DNA of 64,000 nt, from NCBI RefSeq assembly GCF_042646205.1, contig NZ_JBHRTF010000003.1, positions 124,001 to 188,000 of the forward strand, in the 5' to 3' direction. The DNA is from Cellvibrio fontiphilus_A. GTDB lineage: Bacteria; Pseudomonadota; Gammaproteobacteria; Pseudomonadales; Cellvibrionaceae. The notes under the pieces are model-generated. The model was given only the letters and a program-made list of their open reading frames with translations, searched no databases and was not told the DNA's origin. Position numbers and translations under genes: made by a program. Positions 1 to 8,128 of the stretch are shown here, in pieces. How positions within the stretch are numbered: position 1 is the first letter of the stretch; each line of letters opens with the position of its first letter.

Positions 1-8
1 CTGATTTT

Positions 9-53
9 GTGGCTAAGAGGTTTGTAGCCAAGGGGTTTGTAGCCAAGAGGTTT
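9..53 (+). repeat. three 15-bp tandem repeats carrying the mshM ribosome-binding site
   Basis: Three direct copies of a 15-bp unit (consensus GTRGCYAAGRGGTTT) lie at 9-23, 24-38 and 39-53. Each copy contains an AAGAGG or AAGGGG Shine-Dalgarno-like core. The last core (45-50) sits 6 nt before the ATG at 57, so the array multiplies the ribosome-binding site of mshM. The unit is a multiple of 3 and the reading frame stays open through it, so a GTG start at 9 would give a protein beginning with a 5-residue repeat (RFVAK-like). I prefer the ATG at 57. Confidence 0.75.
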
Positions 54-56
54 CGC

Positions 57-977
57 ATGTACCGTCAACATTTTGGGTTAGCTGAGCATCCCTTTTCGCT
101 CACGCCAGACACCCAATTTTATTTTAATAACCAGAGCCACCGCGAGGTGTTAAGCACACTGTTGCTTGCGCTGCGCCACAGCGAAGGGTTTATTAAAATT
201 GTTGGTGAAGTAGGTACAGGCAAAACCCTGTTGAGCCGGAAACTCTTGGCCAGTTTGGGCGATACGTTTATCACCGCCTATATTCCCAACCCTTACCTCA
301 CGCCCGATGAACTCAAATGGTTTTTGGCAGAGGAGATTGGTATTGCCTACTCACCGGATATGCCGACTTACCAATTGCTGAAAGAAATTAATTTGCGTTT
401 GGTGGAGTTAGCGCAGCAAAAACGTCAGGTAGTGCTGGTTGTAGATGAAGCCCAGGCTATGCCGCGCGAAACCATAGAAGCCCTGCGCTTGTTAACTAAT
501 TTGGAAACCGAGAAAAGCAAACTCTTGCAAGTGGTATTATTCGGCCAGCCGGAATTGGATGAATTGTTGGACAGGCCGGATTTGCGCCAGCTTAAACAGC
601 GCATTGTATTTTCAGAATATTTACAAACTATTTCGCCCCAAAGCCTGCCGGATTATTTGGCTTATCGGCTCGCCTCTGCAGGTTATAAAGGCGCCGGGTT
701 ATTTTCCGCCAGCGCCGTTAAATTACTTTATAAAGCATCGGGTGGTGTGCCGCGGTTAATTAATGTGATCGCCCACAAGGCCATGCTTGCGGCTTACGGT
801 CAGGGCGCTGCGCGAGTGAGCCGCCAGCATATGGTGCGCGCAATTATGGATACCGCAGAGAGCCGCCGTTTTGGTCGCTGGTTGGCGCGGCGCGACTATT
901 GGTTGTGGCCCGCATTAGCGGCGAGTGCAGCGGCGGTAATCGCGCTGGCGCCCAGCACAGTGGGTGGTTTTTTATGA
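57..977 (+). CDS. mshM: MSHA biogenesis AAA+ ATPase MshM (ExeA/GspA family)
   Basis: A 306-residue ExeA/GspA-type ATPase of the MSHA type IV pilus locus. Members of this family are thought to help place or assemble the secretin through the cell wall. Visible features are Walker A GEVGTGKT (residues 50-57), Walker B VVLVVDEAQ ending around residue 133, and a hydrophobic C-terminal segment (about 280-306) that fits an inner-membrane anchor. The ATG at 57 was chosen because the protein then begins MYRQHFGL, the usual start of this family, and AAGAGG lies 6 nt upstream; an in-frame GTG at 9 is the alternative. The stop overlaps the mshN start (ATGA), indicating translational coupling. Upstream msh genes (H to L) would lie outside the window. 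Confidence 0.88.
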   Translation: MYRQHFGLAEHPFSLTPDTQFYFNNQSHREVLSTLLLALRHSEGFIKIVGEVGTGKTLLSRKLLASLGDTFITAYIPNPYLTPDELKWFLAEEIGIAYSPDMPTYQLLKEINLRLVELAQQKRQVVLVVDEAQAMPRETIEALRLLTNLETEKSKLLQVVLFGQPELDELLDRPDLRQLKQRIVFSEYLQTISPQSLPDYLAYRLASAGYKGAGLFSASAVKLLYKASGGVPRLINVIAHKAMLAAYGQGAARVSRQHMVRAIMDTAESRRFGRWLARRDYWLWPALAASAAAVIALAPSTVGGFL

Positions 978-2236
978 GTTTGCTAAACGACATGTTGCGC
1001 GATCTCTCGCAGGATATAGCGCGCCGCCCGCCCGGTGTCCCGGCGAGTGATGCACATGCCGACTCCACAGCGAGCCAGCAGGATTTATTTTCCCAATCCA
1101 GTGTTGCCAAAGCAGCACCGCGCAATATTTTGCCGAGTGTGATTGTTTTTGTGCTGGTGTTGTTGGCGATTCTCGGTTGGCGCTATGGTTACCAGCATCA
1201 ACAAATTGCACAGCAACAAACAATATCGCTAGCGACTTCTTCTGCATCTTCTATTTCTGCAGCTTCCATCCATTCTGATGCTTCTACAGATTCTGTTCCT
1301 TCCACAGACTCTGCTGTCGCTGCACCAAACCTGGAGGCGGCTGAATCAAAAAAAAATCCGGAAAATAATGCGACTGAGGTTATTGAAGCGGAGCAACTGA
1401 CCGAGCGTTTGGCCTCTCTGGAATCGGCAATTACCCATCTGACAGCAGTTGTTGCCAACAGCCAATCGCTGCCTTCACCAACAACTGACCCCGCTGAAAA
1501 ATTTGTCGCTATTGATGATGAACATTCATCAACAACTGTGCCTGAGCAATCTGTCAGTATTCGCGAGCCTTTTGTTGCCGACCAGCAAGCAGCCGCAGAA
1601 CTTGAAGCGCAAGTGTCTGAACAAGCGGCCACGGAAACGGCCGATCCTGCATTGTTTATCGCCCCTAATCGCGCCTGGCAGGATGAGCAAACCGCGGCCC
1701 AAGCGCGGGCAGAATTTAATGCAGGTCAGTTAGAGCAGGGCATAGCGCGGCTGCAGGATTTTATTGCTAATAATCCCGGTGCCGCGCGTTCTACCGAGTT
1801 ATTACTGGATATTTATTGCGAGCAGGAAAATAACCAGGCGGCAGCGCAATTGTTGGCGCGCGCAGATTATTTGGCACCGGAAATAAACACCTATTATTCT
1901 GCAAAAATTGCCCTGCTAAACAACAAGCCCGATGAAGCGCTCGCACTCCTTGAAGGTTCGCTTGCGCAGGCGGAGCAGCATGAAAATTATCGCGCTCTGC
2001 TTGCCGGCTTGTATCAGCGCAGTGGTATGAATGAACAGGCGGCCAGTCATTATCGCCGGCTGTTAACCAGCTTCGGCGAAAAGCCTGCCTACTGGTTGGG
2101 TTTTGCTCTGGCGCAGGATGCGCTCAATCAAACCCAGTTAGCGCTGCACGCTTATCAACGTGTTAATCAATATTCCGATTTACAGCCGCCAGTGCGCGAG
2201 TATGTCGAGCAACGCTTGGTCGCCTTGAGTCAATGA
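974..2236 (+). CDS. mshN: MSHA biogenesis TPR protein MshN
   Basis: A 420-residue bitopic protein: a short cytoplasmic N-terminus beginning MSLLNDMLRDL (typical of MshN), one transmembrane helix at about residues 52-70, a long low-complexity Ser/Ala/Glu/Thr-rich stretch (about 75-230), and a C-terminal region of tetratricopeptide repeats (about 240-420). In MSHA loci MshN is an accessory assembly factor, and the TPR domain would face the periplasm. The ATG at 974 overlaps the mshM stop by 4 nt. A longer frame from 899 exists but would overlap mshM by 79 nt and add a segment unlike the family. Confidence 0.85.
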   Translation: MSLLNDMLRDLSQDIARRPPGVPASDAHADSTASQQDLFSQSSVAKAAPRNILPSVIVFVLVLLAILGWRYGYQHQQIAQQQTISLATSSASSISAASIHSDASTDSVPSTDSAVAAPNLEAAESKKNPENNATEVIEAEQLTERLASLESAITHLTAVVANSQSLPSPTTDPAEKFVAIDDEHSSTTVPEQSVSIREPFVADQQAAAELEAQVSEQAATETADPALFIAPNRAWQDEQTAAQARAEFNAGQLEQGIARLQDFIANNPGAARSTELLLDIYCEQENNQAAAQLLARADYLAPEINTYYSAKIALLNNKPDEALALLEGSLAQAEQHENYRALLAGLYQRSGMNEQAASHYRRLLTSFGEKPAYWLGFALAQDALNQTQLALHAYQRVNQYSDLQPPVREYVEQRLVALSQ

Positions 2237-2263
2237 CCGGGCAATAACAGGTATTAGTCCACT

Positions 2264-3982
2264 ATGATGAATCTCGCTTCGCAAAAACGTATTCGTATCG
2301 GCGATCTGCTCGTTGAAAAGAATATGATTTCGGAAACCCAATTGCAGCATGCACTGCAAGAGCAAAAGCTCACCGGCCGTAAATTGGGTGCAACGCTGGT
2401 TGAGTTGGGTTATGTCGATGAAAACGCTTTGCTCAACTTGTTATCGGCGCAGCTGGATATTCCCTTTGTGGAATTAAAACAATTCCGCTTTGATCGCACT
2501 TTGGTGCAGCGCTTGCCAGAAACCAGCGCGCGCCGCTACCGCGTGATGTTATTGCGTGAAGATTTTGACGGCTTGCTGTTGGGCATGGCCGACCCCACCG
2601 ATATTTTTTGTCTGGATGAATTGCAGCGGCTGCTGCAAAAAAATATTAAACCGGCGGTAGTGCGCGAGTCCGAGTTGCTGGATATTTTGGATATCGCATA
2701 CACCCGCGCCAATGAAATTGCCACCCTTGCCGGTGAATTGGACGAGGAGCTGCAGGAGTCGGCCGTTGACCTCGCTGAATTTGCAGTAGGTGCCGCCGAC
2801 AGTGAAGCGCCGGTAGTAAAGCTGCTGCAAAAAATATTTGAAGAGGCGATTAACACCAAAGCCTCGGATATACACATAGAGCCGGACGAAAAAGTATTGC
2901 GTATCCGCACCCGTATCGATGGCGTGCTGCTTGAGCAAGTGATGAATGAAAAGCGCATCGCCTCGGCGCTGGTAGTGCGTTTGAAACTTATGTCCGGCAT
3001 GGATATTTCTGAAAAGCGTTTGCCACAAGACGGTCGTTTTAACCTCAAAGTAAAACATCACAATATTGATGTGCGTATTTCCACTATGCCGGTGCAGTTT
3101 GGTGAGTCTGTGGTGATGCGTCTGCTGGATCAAACCGACGGCGTGAGGCCACTGGATGCCGTGGGCATGCCCAAACATTTAATGGAGCGATTCCGCCGCG
3201 CCATTACCCGCCCGCATGGATTGGTGTTGGTGACTGGGCCAACCGGGAGCGGTAAAACCACCACACTGTACGGCGCTTTGTCTGAATTAAATAAACCCGA
3301 GAAAAAAATTATCACCGTGGAAGATCCGGTGGAATATCGCCTGCCGCGTATTAGTCAGGTACAGCTGCATGAAAAAATCGGTTTAACCTTTGCCAGTGTG
3401 TTGCGCGCAACCCTGCGCCAAGACCCGGATATTTTATTAGTAGGTGAGATCCGCGATGCGGAATCGGCAGAAATTGCCATGCGCGCATCCATGACCGGCC
3501 ACATGGTGTTATCGACCCTGCACACCAATGATGCGTTTACCTCGGCCATGCGTTTAATGGATATGGGCGTGGATGGTTATTTGGTGGCGACCGCGCTGAA
3601 AGCGATTGTGGCCCAGCGGTTGGTGCGGCGTATTTGTACCAGTTGTATTCAACCGCACACACCCGATGCTAACGAGTTGCAATTGCTCGCTGTTATTGGC
3701 AAGGGCCGTGATTATTCGACGGCGACCTTTAAAAAAGGTACAGGTTGCCCCCATTGCCACAACACCGGTTATCGCGGGCGCATAGGTATTTTTGAAATGC
3801 TGGAACTTAACCAAACCATGGCGGAAGCCCTGCGCGTGAATGACCTGAATGCCTTTATGCAAGCTGCACACAACCTTCCTGATTTTGTCAGTTTGAGTGA
3901 GGCTGCTTTGGGCTATGCCCTTGAGGGGTTAACTACGCTGGACGAAGTGATGTCTATTTCGGCACAGGTGAATGAAATCTAA
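2264..3982 (+). CDS. mshE: MSHA pilus extension ATPase MshE (GspE/PilB family)
   Basis: A 572-residue GspE/PilB-type hexameric ATPase that powers MSHA pilus extension at the inner membrane. The N-terminus is a MshEN domain: two 24-residue motifs at residues 11-34 (begins RIGDLL) and 40-63 (begins KLGATL) separated by exactly 5 residues, the arrangement known to bind c-di-GMP in Vibrio MshE. The catalytic half shows Walker A GPTGSGKT near residue 325, a Walker B/Asp-box region DPDILLVGEIRD near 387, a His box (STLHTND), and a tetracysteine zinc site (CTSC near 457, CPHC near 503). Length and domain order are normal. It lies 27 nt after mshN. Confidence 0.95.
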   Translation: MMNLASQKRIRIGDLLVEKNMISETQLQHALQEQKLTGRKLGATLVELGYVDENALLNLLSAQLDIPFVELKQFRFDRTLVQRLPETSARRYRVMLLREDFDGLLLGMADPTDIFCLDELQRLLQKNIKPAVVRESELLDILDIAYTRANEIATLAGELDEELQESAVDLAEFAVGAADSEAPVVKLLQKIFEEAINTKASDIHIEPDEKVLRIRTRIDGVLLEQVMNEKRIASALVVRLKLMSGMDISEKRLPQDGRFNLKVKHHNIDVRISTMPVQFGESVVMRLLDQTDGVRPLDAVGMPKHLMERFRRAITRPHGLVLVTGPTGSGKTTTLYGALSELNKPEKKIITVEDPVEYRLPRISQVQLHEKIGLTFASVLRATLRQDPDILLVGEIRDAESAEIAMRASMTGHMVLSTLHTNDAFTSAMRLMDMGVDGYLVATALKAIVAQRLVRRICTSCIQPHTPDANELQLLAVIGKGRDYSTATFKKGTGCPHCHNTGYRGRIGIFEMLELNQTMAEALRVNDLNAFMQAAHNLPDFVSLSEAALGYALEGLTTLDEVMSISAQVNEI

Positions 3983-3998
3983 GTGATGGAATTTAACC

Positions 3999-4070
3999 AT
4001 GAACAATCTCGTCACCAACAATCTCGTCACCAACAATTTCGCTACCAACAAGCGCATGAGTAACTGCTGA
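3999..4070 (+). CDS. possible 23-residue repeat peptide coupled to mshG
   Basis: An ATG at 3999 opens a 24-codon frame encoding NNLVT, NNLVT, NNFAT and then a short tail ending SNC, with a TGA (4068-4070) that overlaps the mshG ATG as TGATG. The body is three copies of a 15-bp direct repeat (4002-4016, 4017-4031, 4032-4046). It may be a translated coupling leader for mshG or only the by-product of a tandem duplication. The Shine-Dalgarno signal ahead of it is weak (GATGGA). No homologue is recognised. Confidence 0.35.
   Translation: MNNLVTNNLVTNNFATNKRMSNC
4002..4046 (+). repeat. three 15-bp tandem repeats between mshE and mshG
   Basis: Unit AACAATCTCGTCACC is present twice exactly and once with two changes (AACAATTTCGCTACC). 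This is the second 15-bp triplication at a gene junction of the same operon (the other is at 9-53), although the two unit sequences are unrelated. It is in frame with the small ORF at 3999. Confidence 0.85.
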
Positions 4071-5290
4071 TGGCTGTTTACGATTTTAAAGGGCGCAATA
4101 CAGAAGGGCGGCTCATTACCGGCCAGTTGGATGCTTCCTCAAAAGATGCGGCGGTAAATCAATTGCTCGGCCGCGGCATAACCCCGGTGGACATCAGCGA
4201 GTTTGTCGAGCGCTTGAGTTTTTCTGAACGTTTTGCGCGCGCCACCAATCGCGGCCGTGTGGAAAAAGTGGAACTGATTATGTTCTGCCGGCAAATGCAC
4301 ACCATTAGCCGCGCCGGTATCCCGCTGGTAAAAGGCCTGCGCGGTTTATCGGCCTCGCTACGCAACTATGCTTTTCAGCAGGCACTTAATGATGTGGTGG
4401 AGCGGCTTGAAGCAGGTGTTGAGTTGTCGTCGGCCATGCGTGCGCACCCCAAAATTTTTGATAATTTATTTGTCAGCCTGGTGAGTGTGGGGGAAAACTC
4501 AGGGCGCCTTGATTTGGTATTTAAACAGCTCAGCGAATACATGGAACGCGATCTGGCCACGGTAAAAAGTATTAAAACAGCGCTGCGCTATCCATCATTT
4601 GTGTTGATTGCTATTTCCATCGCCATAGTGGTTATCAACGTAAAAGTGATTCCGGCGTTTGCCAATCTTTTCTCCTCCTTTGGTGCCCAGCTTCCACTGC
4701 CCACCAGAATACTGATCGGCATATCCGATTTTTTTGTAAATTATTGGTTGTATCTGGCAGTGGTTATTGGCGCGTTGGTAGCCTGGGTTTATCACTACAT
4801 AAAAACACCCGAAGGCAGCCGTGTGTGGGGCCGCAAAAAATTACGCCTGATAATTATTGGCGACATTATCGAGCGCGCCTCGCTTGCACGTTATGCCCGC
4901 TCTTTTGGTTTGATGTTAAACGCTGGTTTACCACTTTCAAACGCCTTGGAATTAAGTGCACGCGCCGTGGATAACCCCTACTTGGGCGATAAAATTCGCG
5001 GTATTCGCGCGGGCGTAGAGCGCGGCGAAGGTTTATTCCAAACCCATTTGGTGAGCGGCATGTTTACCCCGCTGGTACTGCAAATGATTTCCGTGGGGGA
5101 GGAGAGCGGGCAGGTGGATGCCCTGCTGGCGGAAGTGGCTGCCTTTTATGAAAGCGAAGTGGAATACGATGTAAAACAGCTGAGCGACCGCATTGAACCC
5201 ATCATGATTGTGATTATGGCTGCGTTTGTGACAGTGCTGGCGCTGGGTATTTTTCTGCCCTTGTGGGATATGTATAACATCCAAAAATGA
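4070..5290 (+). CDS. mshG: MSHA inner-membrane platform protein MshG (GspF/PilC family)
   Basis: A 406-residue polytopic inner-membrane platform protein of the GspF/PilC family, the expected partner of the MshE ATPase. Two T2SSF domains are visible: the first begins near residue 68 (FCRQMHTISRAGIPLVKGL) and the second near 273 (YARSFGLMLNAGLPLSNAL). Hydrophobic segments follow each domain, near 170-195 and 220-245, and another closes the protein at about 378-398 (VIMAAFVTVLALGIFLPLW). The length is normal for the family. The start codon overlaps the stop of the small upstream frame (TGATG), so translation may be coupled. Confidence 0.93.
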   Translation: MAVYDFKGRNTEGRLITGQLDASSKDAAVNQLLGRGITPVDISEFVERLSFSERFARATNRGRVEKVELIMFCRQMHTISRAGIPLVKGLRGLSASLRNYAFQQALNDVVERLEAGVELSSAMRAHPKIFDNLFVSLVSVGENSGRLDLVFKQLSEYMERDLATVKSIKTALRYPSFVLIAISIAIVVINVKVIPAFANLFSSFGAQLPLPTRILIGISDFFVNYWLYLAVVIGALVAWVYHYIKTPEGSRVWGRKKLRLIIIGDIIERASLARYARSFGLMLNAGLPLSNALELSARAVDNPYLGDKIRGIRAGVERGEGLFQTHLVSGMFTPLVLQMISVGEESGQVDALLAEVAAFYESEVEYDVKQLSDRIEPIMIVIMAAFVTVLALGIFLPLWDMYNIQK

Positions 5291-5306
5291 GGCCAGCCGG
5301 CGCAGC

Positions 5307-5822
5307 ATGAATAGCTATCACAGCGGACGTTTTGAATGGTTTGTGGTCGCCACAGTAATAGCGATTATTTCCGCGGTTGCGCTGGGCCGTTACCTCGCCA
5401 TGGCGGACGATGCCCAAAACCTGCGCCTGGAAATTTTATCGCACCGTTTGGTGACTGCCGCTGCCAATGCGCGCGCCGAATTTTTGGTGAAAGGGTTATC
5501 CCAAAGCCAGACTCGCAGTTTACCGATTGCGGGCCAGCCGGTTTATTTTTCATCCCAAGGCTGGCCAGTGGCGGTAACAGCACCGGTAACGGAAGGCTTC
5601 CGGCTGCAGGAAGCGGATTGCGTGGCGCTGTGGAATTTGCTGTTGCAGAACCCGCCGCCACTTGGCCTTGAATCCCGGCCTGAGCATAAGGCTGAATATG
5701 TATTATCGGTGGGCGATTCAGTGTGCCGCTTTCAACTGCATGAGGCGGCAACATTTTTTGATTATTATCCGCTTGAAGGGCGGGTTATATTTAGCCGGGG
5801 TTCAATAAGCGGAAACTTATAA
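5307..5822 (+). CDS. mshF: MshF-like MSHA biogenesis protein
   Basis: A 171-residue protein with one N-terminal transmembrane helix (about residues 10-28, FEWFVVATVIAIISAVALG) followed by a soluble, presumably periplasmic domain. It lies between mshG and the pilin genes, the position of mshF in Vibrio and Shewanella MSHA loci, and the N-terminus resembles a pilin-like anchor without a clear prepilin cleavage site. The assignment rests mainly on position, size and topology. It begins 17 nt after mshG. Confidence 0.65.
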   Translation: MNSYHSGRFEWFVVATVIAIISAVALGRYLAMADDAQNLRLEILSHRLVTAAANARAEFLVKGLSQSQTRSLPIAGQPVYFSSQGWPVAVTAPVTEGFRLQEADCVALWNLLLQNPPPLGLESRPEHKAEYVLSVGDSVCRFQLHEAATFFDYYPLEGRVIFSRGSISGNL

Positions 5823-5858
5823 TAGTTAATCGTTTAATAACTGGAATTTCCGAACTCA

Positions 5859-5888
5859 TTGGCTATAGTAGGGTTACTGAATTATTAA
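5859..5888 (+). promoter_or_regulatory. candidate promoter for the pilin gene
   Basis: TTGGCT at 5859-5864 and TATTAA at 5883-5888, spaced 18 bp, lie about 95 bp before the mshA-like ATG. The 158-bp gap 5823-5980 is the longest non-coding break inside the msh cluster, and a separate promoter for the major pilin would fit. The match to the sigma-70 consensus is only moderate and no other evidence is visible. Confidence 0.3.
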
Positions 5889-5980
5889 ATGTGTGCGTGG
5901 GCTCTTGTGGTTCACGGCAGCAGGGATGTAGTCAATCAACTTTTTTTAACTTATCTTTTTACTGTCGTGGGAGTCTCTTT

Positions 5981-6388
5981 ATGAAACAACAATCCGGTTT
6001 TACCTTAATTGAATTAATTGCGGTTATCGTTATTTTGGGTATTTTGGCTGCTACGGCATTGCCGCGTTTTGTAGACTTGTCTGATGCGGCTCGCGAATCA
6101 GCACTGCAAGGTGTTGCTGGCGCGTTGGGCAGTGCGTCTGCACTTAACTATGCAAACAGTATTGCGGTGAAAGCGCAGCTGACAACAAATGTGACTCCGA
6201 TAACGGTGAATTCCTGTGATGATATTGGAGCATTGATTGACGGAGGAATTCCGTCAACCATGGCTATAAGTACAACTACCATTGCAGACGGTGATACTGA
6301 AGAATGTACCGTTGGTTATACGGATACGAATCTTAACCCTACAACCTTACCTGTTTTCATTGCGCACGGGGTTACAGTCACTCCGTAA
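5981..6388 (+). CDS. mshA: MSHA major-type prepilin (MshA/MshB family)
   Basis: A 135-residue type IV prepilin. The leader is six residues (MKQQSG) and cleavage is expected before FTLIELIAVIVILGIL, with the conserved Gly(-1), Phe(+1) and Glu(+5). The segment ATALPRFVDLSDAARESA is typical of MSHA pilins. Two cysteines (in NSCDDIG and EECTVGY) could form the C-terminal disulfide loop. The ATG at 5981 has GGGAG about 8 nt upstream; a longer frame from 5891 would bury the leader peptide and is rejected. Vibrio has both mshB and mshA here, whereas this locus has a single such gene, probably the structural pilin. Confidence 0.82.
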   Translation: MKQQSGFTLIELIAVIVILGILAATALPRFVDLSDAARESALQGVAGALGSASALNYANSIAVKAQLTTNVTPITVNSCDDIGALIDGGIPSTMAISTTTIADGDTEECTVGYTDTNLNPTTLPVFIAHGVTVTP

Positions 6389-6409
6389 CAGATATGCCTT
6401 TTGCTCACA

Positions 6410-6865
6410 ATGAAAAAACACACCTGGGGGTTTTCACTCATTGAATTGATTACCGTTATGTTATTGATCGGTATACTCTCAGTTGTGCTTTTTTCCCGCT
6501 TGGGGCCAGTAAATACGGCCGCTGTACAATCAGGCCGCGATGACATCATCGCGGCCTTATTTTTTGCGCAACAAACCGCGATGATGCGCAGTAGTGGTGG
6601 CAATATCCAGATTGAGTTCACCAGTAACACGGTGAGTGTGATGGAAAATGGCAACCCGGTTACAGCTGATCGTTATCCACTCACTTTGCCTCAAGGCGTT
6701 TCGGTGTCAGCTGAAACTGATGATCCTGTTGATGATGACAAATTTATTTTCGATAAATTAGGCCGCACCCAATCAGGCACTATTACACTCACCGGTTCAG
6801 GTAATACCGCAGGTACTTCGGCGGTTATTCGCGTGGAGGCAAGTGGTTATGCCTACGCCAACTAA
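6410..6865 (+). CDS. mshC: MSHA minor prepilin MshC
   Basis: A 151-residue type IV minor prepilin with leader MKKHTWG and mature start FSLIELITVMLLIGIL (Glu at +5 present). GspH-like features follow, with a hydrophobic alpha-1 helix and a beta-rich globular part. The gene sits directly after the major pilin, the mshC position. The ATG at 6410 gives a normal seven-residue leader; a TTG nine bases earlier is possible. The 3' end overlaps mshD by 17 nt. Confidence 0.8.
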   Translation: MKKHTWGFSLIELITVMLLIGILSVVLFSRLGPVNTAAVQSGRDDIIAALFFAQQTAMMRSSGGNIQIEFTSNTVSVMENGNPVTADRYPLTLPQGVSVSAETDDPVDDDKFIFDKLGRTQSGTITLTGSGNTAGTSAVIRVEASGYAYAN

Positions 6866-7304
6866 AGTATTTCAGCGCGGTGTATCGCTGATTGAATTAA
6901 TTGTTTTTATTGTGGTGGTAAGCATCGCCTTGCTGGTATTAGTTGGTGTGTATCGCAATGCCACCATTAATAATGCTGATCCGCTAATCCGTATGCGCGC
7001 ACTGGAAGCCGCCCAATCCTTGCTCGATGAAATTATCGCGCTCAAATATGACGAATCCACACCCACGGGCGGTATACCCGCTTGCTCAACAGCCGGCGCT
7101 CCAAACTGTACCAATGCACCCGAAAATAATATGAACGATGTGGATGATTACCATAATTTCAGCGATCTACCTTATCCCGGTGCTCCCGGCTATCAGCGCA
7201 GTGTTCAGGTGACTACCGCAAATAACATCAAACGAATTACGGTGAGGGTAACTACACCCACCAATGAAACTTTTTTGCTAACGGCAGAGCGAGCGAATTT
7301 TTAA
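6849..7304 (+). CDS. mshD: MSHA minor prepilin MshD
   Basis: A 151-residue type IV minor prepilin (GspI/PilV-like). The leader ends QRG and the mature part begins VSLIELIVFIVVVSIAL with Glu(+5). Two cysteines (PACSTAGAPNC) are close together and may form a small disulfide loop. The ATG at 6849 was preferred; GTG at 6843 is in frame and cannot be excluded. The start overlaps mshC and the stop overlaps the mshO start by one base (TAATG), so the minor pilins are tightly coupled. Confidence 0.8.
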   Translation: MPTPTKVFQRGVSLIELIVFIVVVSIALLVLVGVYRNATINNADPLIRMRALEAAQSLLDEIIALKYDESTPTGGIPACSTAGAPNCTNAPENNMNDVDDYHNFSDLPYPGAPGYQRSVQVTTANNIKRITVRVTTPTNETFLLTAERANF

Positions 7305-8128
7305 TGTGCGCTTTACTGCCCATTGTTAAATGCGAACAAGCCGCTAGCCGAACACTAGCTGTGCGTTATCGCTCGCAGCGCGCATTTACCTTGGTGGAAT
7401 TGGTGGCTGTGATGGTTATTTTGTCGATCATTGCAGCTATAGGTGTAGGTTTTGTCGTGCGCGCTACTGAGTCCTATCAATCTACCCAAACCCGTGCGCT
7501 TTTGGTGAACACGGCGCGGCAAGCCGTTGAACGCATGACCCGCCAGTTGCGCGGCGCTTTGCCTTATTCGGTGCGAATTACCAACAATGACCAGTGCCTG
7601 CAATTTATGCCCATTGCCGGAGGTGGGAATTATTTTAATGCAGTGCCGGATCAACAAAATCTTGCACCGCCTACTGCAAGCATTCCAGCCTCTCCGGTGT
7701 CTATCGATTTTGGCTCGGCTGAGTATGTTGCAATTGGCGCTATGAATGCCGCTGAAATTTACGGCTCATCACCCACATCGCTGAGTGCTTATTCCGGTTA
7801 TAGCGCCGGTGCTTTGCAATTATCCGCCAACCAGCGCTGGCAGCGTAATTCCATTAATCGGCGTTTTTATTTGCTGGATAACGCCCAGGCATTTTGCCTG
7901 GCGGGTAATGAATTGCGTTTTTATAGCGGCATAGATCCACAGAATCAAAGCGTTGATCTGACGGCAAGCTTCGACATTATTGCCCGTGGTGTTACGACGA
8001 ATACAGCATTTGAATTGGCGAATGGCTCTGAAAATCGCAACACACTGGTTAATATTTCGTTGGATTTTACTAGCGGCAATGAAACCATCAACTACACCCA
8101 CCGAGTATTTATCCGCAATGTTCCCTAG
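7304..8128 (+). CDS. mshO: MSHA minor prepilin-like protein MshO
   Basis: A 274-residue GspJ/PilW-like minor pilin. It has a long leader of about 27 residues ending RSQRA, followed by FTLVELVAVMVILSIIAAIG with Glu(+5). The residue at the prepilin peptidase site (-1) is Ala (codon GCA), where Gly is the rule. Prepilin peptidases are known to process Ala(-1) less well, so cleavage may be slow. The globular part contains two well separated cysteines (NNDQCLQF and AFCLAGN). The start overlaps the mshD stop, and mshP begins 11 nt before this gene ends. Confidence 0.8.
   Translation: MCALLPIVKCEQAASRTLAVRYRSQRAFTLVELVAVMVILSIIAAIGVGFVVRATESYQSTQTRALLVNTARQAVERMTRQLRGALPYSVRITNNDQCLQFMPIAGGGNYFNAVPDQQNLAPPTASIPASPVSIDFGSAEYVAIGAMNAAEIYGSSPTSLSAYSGYSAGALQLSANQRWQRNSINRRFYLLDNAQAFCLAGNELRFYSGIDPQNQSVDLTASFDIIARGVTTNTAFELANGSENRNTLVNISLDFTSGNETINYTHRVFIRNVP

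Noticed and set aside
844..1632. Minus-strand frames opposite mshM and mshN
   Set aside because: Antisense shadows of well-supported genes; the Ser/Ala-rich composition mirrors the linker of MshN.
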